DNA of 64,000 bases from Paragonimus westermani (lineage: Eukaryota > Platyhelminthes > Trematoda > Plagiorchiida > Troglotrematidae). The stretch is taken from contig QNGE01001226.1 in the NCBI GenBank assembly GCA_008508345.1, positions 80,049-144,048 on the forward strand, written 5' to 3'. Below the pieces are notes generated by a model, which ran no database searches, was not told the DNA's origin, and saw only the letters and a list, made by a program, of their open reading frames with translations. The translations under genes were made by a program, and so were the position numbers. Below, one piece after another: positions 13,201-26,185 of the stretch. The number at the start of each line of letters is the position of its first letter. The first letter of the stretch is position 1.

Positions 13201-16200
13201 TGGTCACTTGACCTTGTGTATCACCTGCTATCGAGTGTGAGCCCCAAACATCTGGCGAATTCGTGAAGGTCAGAAGAGGTCACTTCTGTGCTAAACAGAT
13301 TCAGAATCTCACGAGTGTTTACTGTGAAAGCGGTGTACGTAACCGCAGGAAAAACGTCTTACGGTCATCCAGTCTGTTCGGAATATCTTCCATCGCATCG
13401 AGTCAGCGAATATCGTCTTGTTAGCAAAAACTGTTGCCGGAAATGAATGGACCAAGATTTGTTTGAATAGATCCGATATAAATAGAAATATGTCACGTGC
13501 CGCGGCAAGTCCGTGCGAATACGCTGCTGTGACGCTGGGTCAAGGCCATTCAGTCATATGGACGGCAGGTGTTTTGAAAACCGGACTGCAACTGCCTGGA
13601 CCACCTTGCCTGTGGTTTGGATGTGGACATCCTGTGATGTGGTTATGCCTTATACGGCCATCTCTTTAATTTACCTGTTCTGTCTATACTCTCTTGCGAG
13701 GAAGTGAACTAAAGAATCTCGAATGATGGAACAACCTTGCAAACTGAACTACGGTAACGAGACAACGCTACAAAATTCCAGCTGTTCGGTAATAAAAAAA
13801 ACTCACAGAGCAAGCACAACAACAATCAGTTCACTCACACCCTCATCGCAACACGAAGGTTTTGTGAGCTCACAATGGGCACACACAAGGCTGTCAACTG
13901 AGCTGTGAGAGGCAAGGCAACCGAATATCATTCGTTACCATTTAAGAAAATGATTCAGCTGTGACATCTCTCAGTAGGGACTGAGATTCATATTCGTCGC
14001 ATTCAGTCATCTTACCCTGTCCCCCTGGAAGCAGCCTGATTCGCAGATGCTTCGCTAACGTGCTATTTCAAAAGAAATAGTTCGCTTCTATCGACGCTCC
14101 GCCGACCTACTCTTCGTTGTGCGTGTGTTATGTTTTCAGCCCTTCAGATCGGATGAAGTGGCCTTGTGAAATGCTGATTGGAACATGAAGCCCTGTGTTC
14201 AGACAACGGAACTCATTGCATAACCCACTTGTTCGTCCATTTAATAAAGGAGAGCAATTGCCCAGCGAAACCGACTTTCAACTCATATATCTTATGCCAC
14301 GGGTTTTCCCACAGTGTATTACACTACCAGTTATTCGAACTGTACACTTTATGAAATTGTTATAGATTGCTTACGAGGGTTGTTAGAGTGCCTAAACTGC
14401 AAGCATATCAAGGCGTTCATCTGAATGTTCGAATTCCTGACCGCGTTTAGGCGAGCCTCGAATGGTTTGCAATTCGATGAACCACATACTTCAAAACATA
14501 TAAGTTCACCCAATGTCGCAGCAAAATATCGTGTAGTAGACTTTGGGATCCTGACTCTGGGCGCATAACTTCACTGTAGCTGATATTTTGTTTTTGTCCG
14601 TTATTAATTGTGGTTGGAAACTTTGTAAACAAAATATAGCCTTCTGTTTCGCATCAACTTTTCTATTTTGTTGTTATAGTACTTGCTGTCGACGTGATAT
14701 CGGAAAGCTTACTGCTATGAGATTCGTCCACAATATGATTGTTGACGAATGTGTGTTTATTTACAGACCGAGATGAACAAACAATCGGTTGTTCTCCGTC
14801 CATTTAACTAGGGGACCTACATGTTGGCTTACACACCATCAATCTTACTTCGTGCTCTTCACAGAGAACCACAGTAAGACTCATTCTGGTAAGTTAGGTT
14901 CAGAGCTAAACAGCAAACTGAGAATCAGCTGCAAACTACATTTCGAATTATCCGGTCATAACAGTGGCCTGTTCTCCGAAATAGCCAACCGCGTACTGGC
15001 TAATGTCACTAGGACTAGTCGGAGCTCAAAGCATACTTGTATACACAAAATGTCCTCCACTTCAATAGCGCGAGCATAATCTGTGGAAGTTAATTTTTCC
15101 ATATTTTCACGCACATTGTTGATTTTAATACTATATATTCTCTTCACCTATACACAAACACACACAGCTCTATGAACAAACCTTCTCAGAGACTGGATTC
15201 CTGATAATGAAAGTACCTGACACGATGGAATACGTTTGCTACGTACGTCATCAACTCTTTATGTAAATATGAATTGTGCACAGTCTGAGTGAACTGCTGA
15301 ATTGTGTTTCTATCTGCATCACTATCTCATGTTTTTTTCCAACTGTATCCATGCTTATCAGCTAGGCGATTCATCCGCTTATTTCTCACGCGTGAACGTA
15401 ATCCAATGAGACTGAAAGCAATTCAGGATGTCAGTATATCGATCCACACCCCAGGCACCCGTGATCACTGTTAAACACCAGTGGTATAAGATATATGCAG
15501 ACCAATTGATGAATCGACACACAAGGTGGGAACTAAACGTTGTTCACCTACTCAGAACTGATGTTCCAGTGATCCGCTTAGTATCTAGTTGAATAGGTTA
15601 GTGGACAAAACAGCGCACCTGACTGAGTGACATTTGTGAAGCTGTTCAGGTGAGTCGACTGCCAAGTATGCAAAACGAATGTGCCGTGAGGATGTGTGCT
15701 ACAGGTAGACTATTGTTCAAGTGCCATTCCTCTTGCACCTTAGTTAGTTGTGTTGAAATGATGTTGACCTCTTGACAACGAACTTTTCAGTTTATACAGT
15801 AATCATACATTGAAGCTGTGGGCGCATCTTGAGTAAAGTTGATAACACCCCAAAAGTAGAACATTTAACCTACCTAGAGCATGCATCAACTCCATCCTCG
15901 ACAGTAAGATGCCGAAGTTAGGTGCTGCAGCTAACCAGGGAAAATCGACAGCCTTCATTCTTGAGATGCCAGTGAAATGATGTACGTCACAGAGTATTCT
16001 CCGTACTAAAGAGCTGTGTAGTCCAAATATAAGACAGAGTGGAACATACCCATAACGTGAATGTAATATAAGGAACAGTGCAAACGCCATTTATCCAACA
16101 AGTGAAGTCAAAATGATCGATTCACTGTTTTTAAGTGGTTATGGATAGCCTCAAATAAGCCAGATCCATCGACCGTTAGGTACTCGGATCAGCAAAAACT

Positions 16201-17320
16201 TCTTAAATTGGTTGTAAATTCACCTCATGGGTTTAACTATATTAACTGTCTCCAAAACCGAACTCCGTAAAATTCAATTCCTAAGCCAATACATGAAACT
16301 GACTATAGGGTGGACACCATTGGCGTATTTAGTGTCCTGTTTCGTTCCAGAAAGAAACGCATCTCACGGTTTGCCAAAACGTCAGTCAAGCTTATCAGCC
16401 TGCTTTTGTACGCTGATAGACGGTCAGTGTGGTTGGTCCAGGTGCCTTGATAACTCAGCATGATACAGTAATGAATGATTGGTAAGAATACTCCATTTGT
16501 GCACAAATCGTCGTCAAGAGGCTACCTAATTCATACGGCATTTGCCTCTATTAAAACTGGTTTATATATGTGCGGAAACTGTATGAAACATTAATCCATA
16601 AACGTTTTACGAATTGTGTATGCTTGTCATGTCAAAGTTCTTGAGTGTGAGTTGTTTTAACATCCAAATTTGTAATTGAACTAGGTAGGTTGGAATATAA
16701 GATTGTTAGGAACACAAACTGGAGCGGAACTCTTATAAAACTAGATGTTTTAATTTTATTGTGCACCATTTAACTTGATTACGCACCTCAGGAAACATAT
16801 TCTGAACATAGTGCATGTAGATAAGCAAACTGGCACTAATTTGCCTAGTTTCGGGTTACATAATGCACACATTATGATCCTGAGGTTAAAAAATTATTCC
16901 GAAAACAAAGAAAATGGGATCTAGTGAACACCACAATGAAAGCGCCAGTAATTTCTCGTCAGTCGGTTATCCACTAATCATCACTGCCAACGTAGGTTTC
17001 TAGGTTATATGTAGCAAACAGAAATCTCTTGGAGTGTTTGATCAGTTAAGCCAGGCTAATTGCATCTTTCACAAAACACCAAGCCTGCAATCCTACTGAG
17101 TTTTGTAGGGTAGAGGTAAGTAACCGCGCTTACTCTTATTCGACATTTTTCTAAATTGAACGTCAATCACAACTGACCACACACTTCTCAATCTCATAGG
17201 CACATCGACCAACCCCTCGAAACTCAAAAACATACTGGCTAAAAGTCCGTGGGAATTCGAAAGCTAGGTTAAGTTGTGGATAACAACAACCAAACGTTTT
17301 GCTAATTAGACTAAACCGAA
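10260..17320. other. Gene-free stretch
   Basis: Nothing here can be supported as a gene. Short open frames (for example 13418-13669 and 14789-15079 on the + strand) have no recognisable domain and no convincing splice context. A small run rich in CA dinucleotides occurs near 15150-15170. No tRNA, CRISPR or long repeat was seen by eye. Confidence 0.45.
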
Positions 17321-17324
17321 TTAG

Positions 17325-17415
17325 GAAAAATGTGGACTTCGACTGAATTCGAAACAGTGGCGAAAACATGGCAAACGTTCTAACGGTTGAGCTACGCAGA
17401 TACGCCGAAAGTTCA
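17325..17415 (-). repeat. tRNA-derived SINE head (decayed)
   Basis: On the - strand the sequence shows TAGCTCAACCGTTAGAACG, which fits a polymerase III A box, and about 35 bases later GTTTCGAATTC, which fits a B box. The flanking acceptor-stem strands do not pair and the D-stem has a mismatch. It is therefore a tRNA-derived repeat and not a working tRNA gene. It overlaps a long antisense open frame (17163-17573) that has no recognisable protein content. Confidence 0.5.
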
Positions 17416-18591
17416 AAAATGCCTCTTTCCTTGAATAATCCTACCTGTGAAGCCAATCTAATAGATTCGTTGGTGGACTCCATACGACATGGCAGGTTGG
17501 GTAACGGAACGCGATCATAAAATTTGTCATTTGGCTCAGTTGTTTGAGTCCTTATCGCCCCTGGGAATGCCACTTCTGTTGCTCGATCAAATTCAGCCGG
17601 CCCAGATTTTTCACAATTGGGTATTTAAATTCAGTTCTGTCAACCTGCCTCCCAGTTTTACTAACCATCGACAGACAATTACATTGTCCGGAACGCCGCA
17701 TATTCCACTCGTTGTTTAACATGTTACACACGCGTTAAATGTGTTAATTTGTTGTTCACCGATTAACTACACCATCATGGTTGGATAGCACATTTAAGAA
17801 GCTATGAACTAACTACTTTTCTCTAAAAAGGTTTGAGCTGAAGTTAAAGGACTTAAGTCAATTGATGTTAACAAGCCTACACTTTTGCACACTCTGAAAG
17901 TGAGCACAATAACTTGGTTATAAGAGGAATGCACACAAAACGAGAAGCGCAATCATACTGCAATACAATGAACGAGCAAATATTAGACGCCAGTGCGTCC
18001 ATTGTCACGGTTAACTGAAGAGTTTCATGTTTGACTGCCATTATGGTAAGCAAAACATCTGCACTATCAAGAATAACCCTTTATGAACGCGGGGCAAGGA
18101 GTAGTTATGCTTAATCGATGACGTCTTGAAAAGCACCAAGAAGCCACTTAGCGTTACTGATCAAAACAAGGAAAGCGTCGAAGGGACTCTGTGTTCCTGT
18201 GAAGACAATTTGCCCCGACACCCGATCACTGCCCTCATGCCCACTACAAAGTGCGAACATTGATCCGGATGTTCAGTGACCACCTCGTCCTGCTTACGTG
18301 TTTCTAACCGCAGCTAGATGAACTAAGGAAATTGTCGTGTAATTGAAAGCGTCGTCGCGACATTCATTTCTAACATTTGGGGGAAGTAACATTGATAACG
18401 GTGGCATAGGCATGTAGGTCACTTGATATTTCCGTTGCCAACACAACTGATCATCTATAACCGGAATTTTTACACCAGGCAATTCATCTGACGGTCTGCG
18501 GGTTCTTTAGAAAATTTTATTTAGTCATTCCCTTGGTAATATTTTCTGCGGACGGTACTTGGTGGTTCTTAACTAGATGCAGACAATGGTC

Positions 18592-18791
18592 GATTATTAA
18601 GTAAATCCTTGGTGAAGCAACAACGAGTTAAAACCAAAACACTTATCGGTTTCGCAACGTTTTGACCCTCTCTGAGAGCCTTTATCAAGAGATTTAAATC
18701 GGAAAATTCACATTGTACAAGCTTCAAATGAGGTAGTCATCACCTGGCCTGTGCACTTGTGTTTAACACGCGGTGTGTGGACAGTCTACCA
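18592..18791 (+). repeat. Left inverted arm of the PLE (pLTR-like)
   Basis: Reverse complement of 20442-20641. The first part is a conserved terminal module, found again at 60735-60850, that holds a small hairpin next to a GAAAC-type sequence (here altered). The arm runs on into the first unit of the 267-bp tandem duplication. Confidence 0.7.
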
Positions 18792-19269
18792 ATAGAACTT
18801 ATGGGTTCACGGTTCACCTAAGGTCACCACGTGACGACCCCAGGTGCAAACAAGGCTAGATAGTTATTGTATGCTGTGTGTGTATGTATGCGACTAATCT
18901 ACATATGTGTAGACTGTTTGGGATGCAGTGGGTTACAGGGATGTCGCATACATTTACCAACGTGGTGTCACTGTTGTCCACCCAGTAAATCGTGCCAAAC
19001 AAGTCATCACCTGGCCTGTGCACTTGTGTTTAACACGCGGTGTGTGGACAGTCTACCAATAGAACTTATGGGTTCACGGTTCACCTAAGGTCACCACGTG
19101 ACGACCCCAGGTGCAAACAAGGCTAGCTAGTTATTGTATGCTGTGTGTGTATGTATGCGACTAATCTACATATGTGTAGACTGTTTGGGATGCAGTGGGT
19201 TACAGGGATGTCGCATACATTTACCAACGTGGTGTCACTGTTGTCCACCCAGTAAATCGTGCCAAACAA
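18736..19269 (+). repeat. Two-copy tandem duplication, 267-bp unit
   Basis: Positions 18736-19002 and 19003-19269 are consecutive copies that differ at only about one base (A at about 18857 against C in the second copy). The near identity means the duplication is recent compared with the decayed coding parts around it. The start of each unit also matches the right arm of the element near 20440-20497, where the same bases are coding (FNTRC on the - strand). The unit is therefore a mix of element terminus and a piece of its open frame. Confidence 0.9.
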
Positions 19270-19874
19270 CTGACAATTGCAGGCCATCGGAGCAATTCAC
19301 CGCTTTTGGCGTACTAGCGATCAGCAAGGCTTCTGCCAGTAGACATTCTTTGCGGTGACGGAAACCACCTTTTAGCAAAGTCGTGTTCTAATTTCCGGAG
19401 TTACTCAGCGTTGGTAGGAGGCTTCTTATCACACCTCACATGTTCTTAAGTGTGTATTTCAAGTTGCCGGGCAGTCTGTCCAATGTACGTGGCCTGACAA
19501 TCTTTACATTTAGTTCGGTAAACACAGCTTGACTGCTCCAGAACTGTTCGTTTGTCCTTTAAGTGGACTAACTTATTCATTAACGTGTTTGTGGCTCTAA
19601 ATGCCACTCTGATATTGTACTGATTGAGGACCCGTCTAAGATCCTCCGATGTATTCCTTCTGTACGGAATAACAATAGTCGATAACCAGTTCCTGTGCTC
19701 GTTGATCTTGTTGCAATGTGGCTCCTGAATTGGACGTAGAATCTTGTCGCAGTAACCGTTGGCTTTCAGTGACGATTTTACAGTCTTGTATTCTTTCGAG
19801 TTCTCGTCCTCGGAAGTGGTTAATAACAATGCCCTGTGAAATAAACTGGATATGACTGCTTTTTTGGTGCACAT
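19270..19874 (-). pseudogene. PLE GIY-YIG endonuclease domain, frame-broken
   Basis: The frame 19446-19874 ends with YRTKCKDCQATYIGQTARQL. A cysteine pair followed by YIG is the core of the PLE variant of the GIY-YIG nuclease, the enzyme that nicks the target DNA for insertion. The preceding region (residues about 20-110, with LRRVLNQYNIRVAF) matches the linker between polymerase and nuclease in this family. The frame stops just after the nuclease core. In another frame the sequence continues to about 19270 with LAEALLIASTPKAVN, the expected C-terminal piece, so there is at least one frameshift. Confidence 0.75.
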
Positions 19875-19898
19875 GGGGTGTTCTGAGCTAAAGCAATG

Positions 19899-20474
19899 CT
19901 ACCAATTTGAACGGGTGTCCTTTCTGTGCAGTTTGCCGTCGGATGTCCTGCGTATTCCGCAGTCTAGAAAACACAGCTCATGGTCCACTGATTCGCGCTC
20001 AATTGTAAATTTGATGTGTGGATGAAAGGAGTTTGTGTGTTCCACAAATTCATTAATGGTTTCTCTACGTACCACCACCAACGAATCATCGACATACCTC
20101 CACCAAATTTCAGGTAGATCAGGAATGCTGGACAGCGAAGTTTCTTCTAGATCTTGCATGAACAAGTTAGCAACCGTGGGAGAGATCGGTGAACCCATCG
20201 CTACTCCGTCTGTTTGCTGATAGAGGATCTCTTTAAACGTAAAGAAGGTAGACCGTAAGCAATGTTCCGTAGCTCCTACAACCTCATTAACTGATAAACC
20301 TGTTCGCTCAGCTAAACTGGCATCTGCTTCAAGAAGCTGGCGAATCTCCTCCAGACTTTCCCCCACTGGAATCTTTGTGAGCAACGAAACAATAGCAAAG
20401 CTGACCAGACCTTCATCCGGACTTAAACTAAGTTCACTCAGCTTGGTAGACTGCCCACACCGCGTGTTAAACAC
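19899..20474 (-). pseudogene. PLE reverse transcriptase, palm region
   Basis: The 191-residue frame carries reverse transcriptase motifs in order. Motif A reads LVSFAIVSLLTKIP where the family expects an Asp after SF. Next come motif B (TDGVAMGSPISPTVANLFM), motif C (RYVDDSLVV) and the FLD motif after it (ELCFLDCGIRR). The YVDD box is intact, but Ala replaces the first catalytic Asp, so polymerase activity is not expected. The N-terminal fingers are missing because the frame begins in the right inverted arm. The downstream nuclease is in a different frame. Confidence 0.8.
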
Positions 20475-20641
20475 AAGTGCACAGGCCAGGTGATGACTAC
20501 CTCATTTGAAGCTTGTACAATGTGAATTTTCCGATTTAAATCTCTTGATAAATGCTCTCCAAGAGGGTCAAAACGTTTTGAAACCGGTGAGTGTTTTGGT
20601 TTTAACTCGTTGTGGCTTAACCAAGGATTTGCTTAATAATG
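20442..20641 (-). repeat. Right inverted arm of the PLE (pLTR-like)
   Basis: Inverted partner of 18592-18791. It contains the terminal module seen on the + strand as TGTGAATTTTCCGATTTAAA followed by a 7-bp hairpin and a TTTTGGTTTTAACTCGTTGT block. The same module recurs at 60735-60850. Confidence 0.7.
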
Positions 20642-20759
20642 AGCATCAGCACAACGCACAATATATTTTCGCATATCCGTTCTGTTTACGGTTCGGATGT
20701 ACTAACAATGGTTTCTTCTATTCGAACCTTAGGTGGCGGTGGGAATTCCCGGTTAAAAT

Positions 20760-21026
20760 TTATCGCAGATATGGTAGAAGTGGTTGATTACTGTTTGTAG
20801 AATACCTTTTTGACTTGTATATGACTGTCTTATGAACATGCACCCACTGGTCAAACTGTGTCATTTTCCCATGATGTGACCGCAAAATGAAGCTTTCGCC
20901 TCCACGACGTACCTGAACATCCAGAAACGGGAGTTGGTTTAAACTTCCATCCTCAACCGTGAGCTTGGTAGTAGGACGTAGCGATTTGAATGCATTAACT
21001 GGCTCACATCGGTTTTGCACCTGCAT
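20760..21026 (-). pseudogene. Second PLE fragment, post-YVDD part of reverse transcriptase
   Basis: An open - strand frame of 88 codons contains LTVEDGSLNQLPFLDVQVRR and then FILRSHHGKMTQFDQWVH. The pattern of I/V-E---LPFLD--V followed by a basic stretch and a thumb-like segment is what follows the YVDD box in PLE polymerases. It parallels ELCFLDCGIRR in the neighbouring copy but is clearly a different, diverged element. No other domain remains on either side. Confidence 0.55.
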
Positions 21027-21570
21027 TTGACTGAAGTGCTATTTACATACTGTCTACAAAGTGCCGTGTTATATTAAGTTCATTTGCTTCTTGTCAGTGC
21101 GCACTATAAAAAATCGGCCAGAATGAGTTGAGTACACGGCAGTTATGCCCCAAAACATAGGTGAACGACGTGTGCACAAAGCTTTAAGTACTGCTAAATT
21201 TGGCCAGATCTTACCTGCAGAAGAACACGATGCAACTCAAAATAACTGAGAAAGGTTGTCCTATTTAGCGGGACAGATTCAATTAAGGGCTCCTTATCAA
21301 AAGCCGGCAGGTGGCCACTTTCAGTGCTTTCTTGCCGACGTGTTCAATGGTTTCAAACTTTTCGTCAGGACTCAGCCCAAGATTTTTGTGCCTGTTTCAA
21401 TATTTTCAAGAGAAGTCTAACAATTCTTCCATATTAGTAAATTTCAATGAATATGGTTAACTGACATGCGTTTTACGGCAATGTTGAATAATGGAGCATA
21501 AGTGGCAAACGGATACTGTGAAACATGTTGTGTACCGGACATGTCTTTGATAAAATCTCATCAGTCTGTT

Positions 21571-21860
21571 CTAATTATTAAACAAAAGATATAAACAAAA
21601 AAATGGATACATGCAAAGTTTGGTTTCGGTCATAACATACACCATCTCACTTTTTTGCTTCTGAATGCTGATTGGATGATAATTGTCAATGTATCGATCT
21701 GGTGGGTTGACCAATGGCCAAGACAGTTGGAGCGATTGAAGGAACTTTTTCTGGGTTAGATCATCGAATGACAATTGCCTTGGTATTGACCAACGTTCTT
21801 TAGCGGACGAGTTCTGACTTGTTCAGTGTAACCCTATAGATAACATTGAACGCCTAACCT
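21571..21860 (-). pseudogene. Possible PLE C-terminal scrap
   Basis: On the - strand TQKKFLQSLQLSWPLVNPP closely resembles SQKKFVQSLQLPWPQINH in the copy at 9.8-10.0 kb. This suggests the tail of the same PLE subfamily. The upstream part is broken and short, so the call rests on this one motif. Confidence 0.5.
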
Positions 21861-22357
21861 ACGTTGACCTGATACTTGCTGTCAGCCGGATGATCGACAG
21901 TATCGTGTTTAGTGTGAACATAAAATAAATTCAGACGGCGATTACGGCAAAATTGAGCCATCAGTTGTTTCTGTTTTCACACTCCAAGCATTGTGAAACT
22001 TTACGTGACTGGCATTTGTTTAACTCATAATTCAATGAATTTCTGATTTGTATTCATTAGTTTTCACATCTTTTAGTGCGCAGGTGGAAAGATGCTTTCG
22101 GAGCCCATCGGAATCGATGTGAGTTTCTGTCTTTCAATTTGCGTGAACCGTGTGTATCACTAGTTTATTTTCGGTGAAATCATTTGACCGTTGGAGCTGC
22201 CTCAAAAATTTAATATAATTTCTTTTCAGCCAAAAGTGCTTACATTTGTTATACAGTAAGAACTGCAGTCAATACAATCACGGTGGCACATTGTTAATCA
22301 AGACTACTTCCAGAAAAGTAAAGCAACATTTTTCCTTAACAAATTTGAACAAAGAAG

Positions 22358-22760
22358 TGAGAAACAGTTTTTGCATGATGTCGCTCTCGAGCAAATTTCG
22401 CTGCATCGCATCAGATACATACTGCAGTCTGTGGGTTTATCTAGCAAAGTTCAATGGCGTTGTGACGGTAAACAACAAAACCAACAAACACACAAACACT
22501 CACACACATCCATGTACATCAGCTACCAGGGCAATCTGCGACTTATAAATAAGTCTTTCTGTACGCAGAGGGGAGGCTTCCATTTGCTAATTGCCACCGC
22601 TTCCGTGAACTGAAGAAGCCTTCGATTTTTGTTGCGTAACATATCTGGAACACTTTATGCAGGTTTATTTAGGGTCGACAAGTCAACAGATGCCGAGCGA
22701 TTGATGATACTGGTTCCTTGTGATTTGTCACATTCTGACTTCAGTCCGGCATTCTGGTAT
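22358..22760 (-). pseudogene. PLE 3' end, left arm
   Basis: The - strand encodes, across one frame break, DMLRNKNRRLLQFTEAVAIS and then KWKPPLCVQKDLFISRRLPW before a stop. These are the hallmarks of the C-terminal tail after the PLE nuclease. The 3' untranslated part runs to about 22340: the sequence beyond the arm (AACAAATTTGAACAAAG) still aligns with another copy near 45.65 kb. No polymerase or nuclease core is left. Confidence 0.7.
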
Positions 22761-22813
22761 CCATGATGGTTTTCCAAAACCAAAATGGAATGTGTCCGTT
22801 GAATACCACATCG

Positions 22814-23217
22814 ATACCAGAATGCCGGACTGAAGTCAGAATGTAACAAATCACAAGGAACCAGTATCATCAATCGCTCGGCATCTGTTGACTTGTCGAC
22901 CCTAAATAAACCTGCATAAAGTGTTCCAGATATGTTACGCAACAAAAATCGAAGGCTTCTTCAGTTCACGGAAGCGGTGGCAATTAGCAAATGGAAGCCT
23001 CCCCTCTGCGTACAGAAAGACTTATTTATAAGTCGCAGATTGCCCTGGTAGCTGATGTACATGGATGTGTGTGAGTGTTTGTGTGTTTGTTGGTTTTGTT
23101 GTTTACCGTCACAACGCCATTGAACTTTGCTAGATAAACCCACAGACTGCAGTATGTATCTGATGCGATGCAGCGAAATTTGCTCGAGAGCGACATCATG
23201 CAAAAACTGTCTCCCAC
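22814..23217 (+). pseudogene. PLE 3' end, right arm
   Basis: Inverted twin of the left arm, with the same tail motifs now on the + strand. Its last 110 bases (about 23100-23217) recur, diverged, at 45530-45650. This marks them as a conserved 3' terminus of the subfamily and shows that the arm ends at the element end or very near it. Confidence 0.7.
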
Positions 23218-24114
23218 TTATTGTTCTTCAAATCATTCTGCTCAAAAGATATTTCCACAATTTTGGCAATTAAAAAACTCATCCATTGTTTGCTTACAAA
23301 TGTAATCGTAATTACGACATGAGGGTAACCGATTTGTGTGTTACAAATATATATATGCTTAAAGACAGACCTTGGCCTCTATTTACACCAGTGGAAGATG
23401 AGGTGATAAAGGGCAAACTATAAAATTGAAAGGACTAGACTGTTTCGGGTAATCCTGGGTTGCACATCCAGACTAATCTGATTCACTCAGGTATAGATAA
23501 CTTCCAAAGGAAGTGAACCCGTTTGTCACTAATATTTTTCACTCAAGTAGATTGCTTCATTTTGAAAGTTGGCGAAGCAGTTTGGAAGTTGACTTCCATT
23601 TATATTTTTTCCAGTTTAAGATGTCTTGATGTCACTTTCGCGTGTCACAATGTCAGTTTAGAATGTCACAAGGGGGTTAGCTGCGTTCTAAAGACGAACG
23701 GTTCCACGACTATTGTGCTCGTGAGTTGGCTGACAAACCCAGGAATTGGTTGGTGCCTACAAAGCGGAGAATAAACACATATACACCCGCGTGGATCCAG
23801 TAACCTGGGTCATAACGGGTTGACATCGGGACATGCAAAGATGATATCCACACATCGTAACCTGGAAAAAATGTAGGTAGGAGTCAGCAACCCACACAGT
23901 CCCATGGAAGAAAAATTAAACTGTGATTGAACTGTAAATATTTTTGGAAGTTTTGTGTCTCTGACGAACGCGTACTTTATACGGGCTCTTACCGTTCATA
24001 ATTTGTGGTCATTCTAGCTATTTTCAAGTCGAGTAGATAAACCTATTTTGCACTCAGCGCCTTTTTCGACACCTGATAGTTTTATTTGCAGCACTGAGTA
24101 ATGAAGAGTACTGA

Positions 24115-24345
24115 CTACTGATGAGTAGTCGAGATTTTGTTTGATTTATACCCGACAACAGTCAAATGTGGCCGTAGCCTTTGCAACTCAACACACTCTT
24201 CAGTCATCTTGTTTAGAAAGAATCATCAGACTATGGTATGGCCCCTTACAGGACCCATCAATGACGCATATCCTTGCCACGATGGGGATTGGAATCCCAG
24301 CCACGAGTTCGTGAGACAACCGCGGTGACCACTTCTGACACTTGA
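24115..24345 (-). repeat. tRNA-derived SINE, - strand
   Basis: The - strand reads GTGGTCACCGCGGTTGTCTC and then GGGATTCCAATCC, degenerate A and B boxes, followed by a tail shared with copies at 49.7-50.4 kb (GTGGCAAGGATATGC and a block seen on the + strand as ACTGATGAGTAGTCGAGATT). The shared tail shows one SINE family and not chance tRNA likeness. Confidence 0.55.
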
Positions 24346-25908
24346 CCGGGAATTCGACTAATTTAAGTTGCATTCCTACTTGACTGCCGTGCTGCGAATT
24401 CAGTTAGGTCACACTTGATGGTTGATTTCAATAAGGTTCATATGCGTGCCCCGATTGGGCGTCGAACGTTTTCACAAGGCAGCCACATTGAAAAGTCTAC
24501 CTGAATGGAAAAAGTGCGCACAAATTTGTAATATTCAGTTCGTCTTGTAAAACCAAGTTCGAACGATATTGTGGTTGCTTTCGTCCAACTTCATCGGAAG
24601 TAGACTGCCTTTGAGAGGCGAGAAAATGCAATTAGCTGAGAACGATTTTTAATTAAACGTGTATAGTCAGTTTCAATTATTTTCAAAGAAGGTATGTTTA
24701 AAAAAGATGTAATCATTTACATGAATACAAAGCTTTCAGTTGGCAGTTATGGCTCTCGTAGTTTCTGCGCATTTAGGGATTCGATATCTGAACGAATCGT
24801 TGTCATTTGGCCGGAAACTTCACGCCCTTAGTTATCTACATCCACTGGTCGGGAAAAACTGACTTTGAGTGAAGTATGATCATATGGTTGTGTTGAGAGT
24901 CGCAAACAAACATACATACACCAGTAGATGAACACGTGGAATCGCAGTGCTATATTCCCCTTGTGTAGAGTTATTCTTTTAAACAATTCTAATAAGGAGC
25001 AGCCCGCTCTGAACAACTACTTATACGAACTGTACTGACTGATCAGTTGCAAGAACTGCTAAGTATATTTCGTTATTCAGTGAGGTACATTGTCCTCGGC
25101 GATGATGATGAATTTATGGCTAATAATACCTTTTTCACTCCCAAAAAATGAACACCCTGAATCGATACCACCTCTAAGATGTTATCCGTGATCTTAGTCT
25201 TTCCAAAAATATCACAACATTCCATGTTGGTAATTAATAGGTACGGGTTAGTTAGTAAAAAGCACCTCCATAACCAAATCTACAAAATTTACAACTGGAG
25301 GTCGATCATTTTCGTTCTCAACAGTTTACATTCTCGTTTGCGTTTTTTAAAACTAATAGCTGGACGAAGAACTATTTTCACGCGTTGTGATCACAAAGAA
25401 GACATACACACAAGTGAACCCTTCACGTGTGAGTCATATCTTGTGTGATTACGGAGTTTACTTTCATCTGGATTAAAAACAATACACTTTAAATGTTCTA
25501 ACATCCAGTGTCCATAGTTACTGTTACTGTTCCGGTCGTTCATTCGTTCACAGAAAATCAACAGATAATAATTTGGACACTGTCATCAACCGGAAAATGA
25601 TGGCAAACACTGGGCTTGTATGTTTGCCAAGAATTCAACAAGGACGTTTGCCTATAAGTGCTTATAAGTGCAAGGAGGGAAGTTAACGTTGAATTGAAAA
25701 ACAGACGTAGTGCTCTGCTTTCAAATCATCATCAATGGTAATGGACCACATTGAAACAACACTTTAAAGGATAAGCACATTTATGGGACTGGGCTGAGAA
25801 GGTGGTCTGGAATCTTTTCTTGCAAGTGTGTATCATTTAACAGGATTTTTTTAAAAATTACCTTACTCCCTCTGATTACGGTATCCGGCAGTGTTCCAGT
25901 GTGGACAC

Positions 25909-26185
25909 TTATGCTGACCAGTCAACATGGATGTCACGCAGTGTGAGTGACTTGATTAGTTGTTCCACTTGTGTTCTGATTGGTCGGTGTCCGCGATCGA
26001 TTGACATACACACTGCATAATTGGCGAAGCGTTGAGCTGCCCAAGTGACTGTGTATGTGGCTTTGGTAACAGGTGACACTACAGAGGGGCCATCCCATTC
26101 CACACTCCATCGAATCACATCTCAAGCGTCCTTCATTAAATAACGTGGAGGTCAGTGGTTTGTGGTAACACAAGTTGAAAATCAC
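25909..26185 (-). pseudogene. Tentative PLE C-terminal scrap
   Basis: A - strand frame has AAQRFANYAVCMSIDRGHRP followed by IRTQVEQLIKSLTL. The spacing (A--FANYAV--I---RP then -Q----SLTL) resembles the PLE tail (AEAVAIS--KP-LC-QK---SLTLPW) in a diverged subfamily. Evidence is one motif only. Confidence 0.35.

Larger units (their letters stand above)
18592..20641 (-). mobile_element. Penelope-like retroelement with inverted terminal arms
   Basis: This - strand unit holds a reverse transcriptase end (19899-20474), a GIY-YIG endonuclease region (about 19270-19874) and then, on its 3' side, a tandem 267-bp duplication. The outer parts, 18592-18791 and 20442-20641, are inverted copies of each other at roughly 90% identity by eye. 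Inverted or partly tandem long terminal repeats are a known trait of Penelope-like elements (PLEs), so I read the arms as pLTR-type termini. The inner end of the right arm already belongs to the coding frame. The element is dead: the frame is broken between the two domains and the first catalytic Asp of the polymerase is lost. Confidence 0.75.
22358..23217. repeat. Giant inverted repeat, arms about 403 bp, 53-bp spacer
   Basis: 22358-22760 and 22814-23217 are near-perfect reverse complements around a 53-base spacer (22761-22813). An 80-codon frame is identical in protein on both arms (22371-22613 on + and 22961-23203 on -), and I saw only about one mismatch between 22614 and 22760. Each arm is the 3' end of a PLE, pointing outwards from the centre. 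A single-stranded copy would fold into a hairpin of roughly 400 bp. Confidence 0.92.
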